A DNA stretch of 46,298 nt from Pseudomonas defluvii (GTDB taxonomy: Bacteria > Pseudomonadota > Gammaproteobacteria > Pseudomonadales > Pseudomonadaceae), in assembly GCF_001695625.1 (NCBI RefSeq), contig NZ_MBPN01000035.1:1-46298 (forward strand), given 5' to 3'. The notes beneath the pieces were generated by a model. That model had not been told where the DNA came from. It did no database searches and saw only the letters and a list, made by a program, of their open reading frames with translations. Position numbers and translations under genes: made by a program. This document shows, piece by piece, positions 42,866 through 46,298 of the stretch (the first letter of the stretch is position 1; each line of letters starts with the position of its first letter).

Positions 42866-42982
42866 AGTCGCCACGGGCGTAACAGCTAAACAGGCTGTCC
42901 GCCTCCGTCAGGCACCGCTACGAACCCGTCATCGCGTAGTTCGCAGCAGCGTATTCAAATAAAGGGCGCAAATTCTAACGAA

Positions 42983-43006
42983 AAAACCCGCGACAAGCGC
43001 GGGTTT
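42983..43006 (-). terminator. Terminator after cpoB
   Basis: AAAACCCGCG, loop ACAAG, CGCGGGTTTT. Read on the - strand a T run follows the stem, 17 bases past the cpoB stop, closing the tol-pal transcript. Confidence 0.88.
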
Positions 43007-43023
43007 TCTTTTAAGCCGTTGAC

Positions 43024-43839
43024 TTAGAGCTTCTGCAGGTCACGCTGGGCCAGTTGTGCGGCCGAGGTACCAGGGTATTGATTGACCACTTGCTGCAGAA
43101 TGCCCTTGACGCGATCGGTATGCCCCAGTCGACGCTCTACGTCGGCCAGTTTATACAGTGAATCCGGCACCTTGTTGTGCTTCGGATACAGCTGGCTGAC
43201 CTTTGCAAAGGCCTGACCTGCACCTTGCAGGTCGCCCTTGGCAAGGTTGACTTCACCCAACCAGTACTGGGCATTGCCGGCATACTGACTATTCGGGTAT
43301 TTGCGCAGGAAGGCATTGAATGCCTGGCTGGCCTTGTCGAAGTCCTTGGCCTTGATAAGGTCGAAGGCAGCGTCGTAGTACAGCTTCTCCTTCGCCGGAT
43401 CACCCGGCTCGGAGCTGGCAGCAGGCTGAGAAGCCGGCGCTGCGCTATTGTCGACGGCGGCACTGGCGCCACCGGCAGCAGAATTCTCAGGAGTCGCGGC
43501 AGGTGCAGCACCGCTTCCAATGCGTCGATCCAGGTCCTGGTAACGCTCCAGGCCTTCCTGTTTCAGACGCGCTACTTCGTTTTGCAGAATCTCGATACTG
43601 TTCTGCTGACGCTCTATCTGCTCCTGCATCTGCTGCAGTTGCATGAAGAGCTGACCCTGTGCCGAGGCAGGGGCCGAAACCCCTCCCCCGGCATAGGCGC
43701 CGTTCGTACCATAACCCGCGGGCGGATAACTGCTTGCGCTGTTATAGCCAGCGTTGTCATCAACAACAGGAACCTCACCCCAGGCCAGCAAAGGCAGGAA
43801 GAGAGCCAGGACGGTTACAGCACGACGGCACGTACGCAT
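43024..43839 (-). CDS. cpoB: Cell division coordinator CpoB (YbgF)
   Basis: A 271-residue periplasmic protein. It has a signal peptide (MRTCRRAVTVLALFLPLLAW), an N-terminal trimerising coiled coil (about 60-100: LFMQLQQMQEQIERQQNSIE, LQNEVARLKQEGLERYQDLD), an Ala/Ser/Pro linker, and a C-terminal TPR domain (about 150-271: YYDAAFDLIKAKDFDKASQA). CpoB links peptidoglycan synthesis (PBP1B) with Tol-driven outer membrane constriction in E. coli. It is the last gene of the cluster, six bases after pal. Confidence 0.93.
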   Translation of the reverse strand: MRTCRRAVTVLALFLPLLAWGEVPVVDDNAGYNSASSYPPAGYGTNGAYAGGGVSAPASAQGQLFMQLQQMQEQIERQQNSIEILQNEVARLKQEGLERYQDLDRRIGSGAAPAATPENSAAGGASAAVDNSAAPASQPAASSEPGDPAKEKLYYDAAFDLIKAKDFDKASQAFNAFLRKYPNSQYAGNAQYWLGEVNLAKGDLQGAGQAFAKVSQLYPKHNKVPDSLYKLADVERRLGHTDRVKGILQQVVNQYPGTSAAQLAQRDLQKL

Positions 43840-43845
43840 ATCGAA

Positions 43846-44343
43846 TTACTTACGCAGTTCGACGCGACGGTTTTGAGCCCAGGACTGCTCGTCGTTGCCG
43901 GTAGCAACTGGACGCTCTTCGCCGTAGGAAACCAGTTCCAGTTGGGCTGGGGAAACGCCTTGCAGTACCAGGTAGCGCTGAACAGCTTTCGCACGACGCT
44001 CGCCCAGAGCCATGTTGTATTCGCGAGTACCACGCTCGTCGGTGTTGCCTTCCAGAACGACGCGAGCGCCGTTGCCTTTCAGGTCTTTGGCGTGAACGTC
44101 CAGAGCGCGCATGGCTTCTGGCTTCAGGTCCGAGCTGTCGTATTCGAAGTAGAAGGTGGTGATTGCGCGCAGAGCAGCTTCTTCGCTCAGGCTGCCGTCA
44201 ACAGCACCAGTGTTGGCACCGTAGCCAGCGTTTGGATCGACAGCGCCTTCGCCAGCGTTGTCGCCGCCTTTCGAGGAGCAACCTACAGCTACGGCCATGG
44301 CCAGAGCCAGCGCAGCAAACTTACCAAACTTCAACATTTCCAT
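43846..44343 (-). CDS. pal: Peptidoglycan-associated lipoprotein Pal (OprL)
   Basis: A 165-residue outer membrane lipoprotein. Signal [20 protein letters not shown] ends with lipobox Cys22; after a Gly/Ala-rich spacer comes the OmpA-like peptidoglycan-binding domain (about 55-165) with [40 protein letters not shown] and NRRVELRK. The sequence looks like P. putida OprL. AGGAG lies eight bases before ATG 44343; a longer frame to 44367 adds residues before the signal and is less likely. It interacts with TolB and TolA. Confidence 0.97.
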   Translation of the reverse strand: MEMLKFGKFAALALAMAVAVGCSSKGGDNAGEGAVDPNAGYGANTGAVDGSLSEEAALRAITTFYFEYDSSDLKPEAMRALDVHAKDLKGNGARVVLEGNTDERGTREYNMALGERRAKAVQRYLVLQGVSPAQLELVSYGEERPVATGNDEQSWAQNRRVELRK

Positions 44344-44395
44344 CGTGAAACTCCTAATGAACCCCAATGTGTTAAGTACAACGTAAAGCGCCGCG

Positions 44396-45697
44396 TCAGT
44401 TCAGGTAAGGGGACCAGGACGGTTCTCTAACTTCGCCTTGAGCGGTAGGAAGCGGGAGCCTCACGCGGCCATTTAGCGACACGAGCATCAAGACTCCCCG
44501 GCCCTGCTGGCGGGTGGCGTAGATTAGCATGGTGCCGTTAGGCGCAACAGTAGGAGACTCATCAAGACTGGTCTCTGAGAGGATTTTTACGCTACCGCGC
44601 TGCAAATCCTGAGCCGCCACCTTGAAATTGGTGAAACCATCTTGACGATGAATCATCACCAATGTCTTTTCATCAGCCGACAACTTAGGGTTGGCGTTGT
44701 AGTTACCGATGAATGTCACACGCTCGGCGCCACCGCTGCCGATAGTGGTTTTATAGATCTGTGGCTTGCCGCCACGATCGGAGGTGAAGTACAGGGTCGA
44801 ACCGTCTTTACCGAAGAAAGGTTCGGTATCGATGGCCGGGCTGTTGGTCACGCGGGTCATCTGACGCGAACCCAGGTTCATCACATAGATCTCCGGGTTG
44901 CCGTCACGGGACAGCACGAAGGCCAGGCGAGAGCCATCGGGCGACCAGGCTGGCGCACCGTTGAGGCCTTCGAAGTTGGTGATCTGCTCACGACGACCAG
45001 TGTCGATGTGCTGAACGAAGATGCGCGGACGCTTCTGTTCGAACGACACATAAGCAATGCGCTTGCCATCTGGCGCGAAACGCGGCGACAGAATCGGCTC
45101 ACGCGATTGCAACAGGGTCACCGCGCGGGCACCGTCATAGTCCGAACGCTGCAGGGTGTAGCGGGTGTTGTTGGTCGAGAAGCGTTCGGCCGTCACGTAG
45201 AGCATGCGCGTCGAGAAGGCACCCTTGATACCGGTGAGTTTCTCGAACGACTGATCGGCGATGTAGTGCGACATGTCACGCAACTGGTCGACGCTGCCCG
45301 AAACGCTGCCGGTCAGCACTTGCTGCTCGGTGGCGACGTTGAACAGCGCGTACTGTACCTGCAGACGACCACCGGACGGCACGATGCTGCCGACCATGAT
45401 GTACTGGGCACCCAGCGCTTTCCAGTCACGGTAGATCACTTCACCGGCCTGGGTCGGCAGGCTGATCATGTTCTGACGTGGAATCGGCGAGTAGTAGCCG
45501 GAGTTGCGCAGGTCATTGCCAATGATGTCGGCCATGTCCTCGGGCAGCACGCTGCCGCCCTGCAGACCGAACGGTACGACGGCGATTGGCGTGGCACGGT
45601 CGCTGCCACTGGTGACCATGATGTTCTTTTCCTCTGCAACGGCCATTCCCGCCGCACAGCAGAGAACGACCAGCAGTCCTCTAAGAAGGTTAATCAC
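44396..45697 (-). CDS. tolB: Tol-Pal system beta-propeller protein TolB
   Basis: A 433-residue periplasmic protein: signal ([20 protein letters not shown]), N-terminal alpha/beta domain (about 25-165, [20 protein letters not shown]) and a six-bladed propeller with repeated blades such as [33 protein letters not shown] and [18 protein letters not shown]. It binds Pal and TolA. The start codon is GTG at 45697, overlapping the tolA stop (GTGA), which indicates coupled translation. Confidence 0.96.
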   Translation of the reverse strand: MINLLRGLLVVLCCAAGMAVAEEKNIMVTSGSDRATPIAVVPFGLQGGSVLPEDMADIIGNDLRNSGYYSPIPRQNMISLPTQAGEVIYRDWKALGAQYIMVGSIVPSGGRLQVQYALFNVATEQQVLTGSVSGSVDQLRDMSHYIADQSFEKLTGIKGAFSTRMLYVTAERFSTNNTRYTLQRSDYDGARAVTLLQSREPILSPRFAPDGKRIAYVSFEQKRPRIFVQHIDTGRREQITNFEGLNGAPAWSPDGSRLAFVLSRDGNPEIYVMNLGSRQMTRVTNSPAIDTEPFFGKDGSTLYFTSDRGGKPQIYKTTIGSGGAERVTFIGNYNANPKLSADEKTLVMIHRQDGFTNFKVAAQDLQRGSVKILSETSLDESPTVAPNGTMLIYATRQQGRGVLMLVSLNGRVRLPLPTAQGEVREPSWSPYLN

Positions 45698-46298
45698 AAG
45701 GCTAGATCCTCAGGTGTGAATGTCATCTTGAATGAACGATAGGGATTGAATTCGCTCGGTTTCAAGCCCTGCATTTCGGTTAAGCGACCAATATTCTTGA
45801 CCGCCGCCACAGCCGAGTTGTCGAAAGGTGCATCACCACTGGAACGAGAAACACTCACAGAGGTAATGGTACCGTCCGGCAACATGCCGATCTGCAGGAC
45901 CACCGTCATGTTCTTGCGAGCAGAAGGCGGACGCGCCCATCCCTCGGCCGCACGGGCACGGATCAGGTCATCGAAGCTACCGGCTACCTGGTCACCCTGC
46001 TCATCGGCCAGCGCCTGCTGCCGCTCGGTGGTATCGGACAACAGCTCGGCCAACGCCTGAGCCTTCTTGTCTTCTGCCGCCTTGCGAGCTGCTTCCACTG
46101 CTTTCTTCTTGGCCGCATCAGCTGCGGCTTTCTTTTTGGCCTCTTCAGCTGCCTTTTTCTTCGCCTCTTCGGCGGCAGCGGCTTTCTTGGCGTCTTCGGC
46201 TGCCTTTTTCTTGGCGTCCTCAGCCGCTTTTTTCTTGGCTTCTTCAGCCGCCTGTTTCTTCGCCTCTTCTTCAGCCTTTTTCTTGGCTTCTTCTTCGG
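45694..46298 (-). CDS. tolA: TolA, C-terminal part (partial; continues beyond the window)
   Basis: The 3' part of tolA; the frame stays open to the right edge, so start and membrane anchor are missing. At least 200 residues are visible. The upstream part is the long Lys/Ala/Glu-rich helical domain (repeats of the KKKAAEEA and KKKAAEDA kind, positions about 46075-46298), which spans the periplasm. The C-terminal domain (about 45700-46000: [53 protein letters not shown]) is the TonB-like domain that contacts TolB and Pal. It precedes tolB with a 4-base overlap. Confidence 0.95.
   Translation of the reverse strand, partial: EEEAKKKAEEEAKKQAAEEAKKKAAEDAKKKAAEDAKKAAAAEEAKKKAAEEAKKKAAADAAKKKAVEAARKAAEDKKAQALAELLSDTTERQQALADEQGDQVAGSFDDLIRARAAEGWARPPSARKNMTVVLQIGMLPDGTITSVSVSRSSGDAPFDNSAVAAVKNIGRLTEMQGLKPSEFNPYRSFKMTFTPEDLAL

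Noticed and set aside
42866..42982. preQ1 riboswitch before queE-queC
   Set aside because: No H-type pseudoknot or conserved preQ1 aptamer pattern could be seen by eye in the leader.
1..46298. CRISPR array or rRNA genes
   Set aside because: No regularly spaced repeats of 20-40 bases and no rRNA-like sequence were seen.
46075..46298. Repeat region at the right edge as a separate repeat or mobile element
   Set aside because: The repeats are the in-frame Lys/Ala/Glu codons of the TolA helical domain.

Overview
The window is chromosomal DNA of a Pseudomonas, most likely of the P. putida / P. fluorescens lineage. The evidence is the chromosomal gene order (dapA-bamC, gcvR-bcp, queC-queE, cpoB-pal-tolB-tolA), an OprL/Pal sequence that I recognise as P. 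putida-like, and high G+C codon use. No database search was possible, so family names rest on motif recognition.

Region 1 (1-13301) is one end of a prophage integrated at the 3' end of tRNA-Ser(CGA). A leftward early operon runs from cro (7193) down to dnaB (75): Cro, a KilA-N protein, small orphan proteins, an ORF6N antirepressor-like protein, a T5orf172 protein, a replication initiator, a DnaC-like loader and a DnaB-like helicase. The helicase looks truncated at the left edge by what may be the end of an insertion sequence. A rightward arm carries a CI-type repressor, then a second operon (LuxR-type HTH, an extended CsrA, orphans, an HNH nuclease, an HTH protein). Both promoters carry paired copies of one 11-bp operator with the same 25-bp spacing. 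Between this operon and the integrase lies a three-gene, A/T-richer leftward cassette: two membrane proteins and a 312-residue cytoplasmic protein. It is the best candidate here for an undescribed accessory (defence or lysogenic conversion) system. No capsid, tail, terminase or lysis genes are inside the window.

Region 2 (13302-24135) is conserved chromosome: tRNA-Ser, purC, an MBL-fold hydrolase, bamC and dapA leftward; gcvR and bcp rightward; a PerM/AI-2E family protein, a TusA-like protein, bepA, nadA and a DUF945 protein.

Region 3 (24288-31735) is an accessory island: two near-identical, signal-less proteins of unknown function flank a small Sec-secreted protein, and divergent from them is a four-gene MacB-type tripartite exporter (ATPase, permease, TolC-like channel, HlyD-like adaptor).

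Region 4 (31783-40586) is a complete leftward arnBCADTEF-ugd operon for adding 4-amino-4-deoxy-L-arabinose to lipid A, each gene overlapping the next by 1-4 bases. A PmrA-box-like repeat lies about 430 bases upstream of arnB. Region 5 (41307-46298) holds tRNA-Lys(UUU), queC, queE (queuosine precursor synthesis), then cpoB, pal, tolB and the 3' part of tolA (Tol-Pal envelope system), which runs off the right edge.
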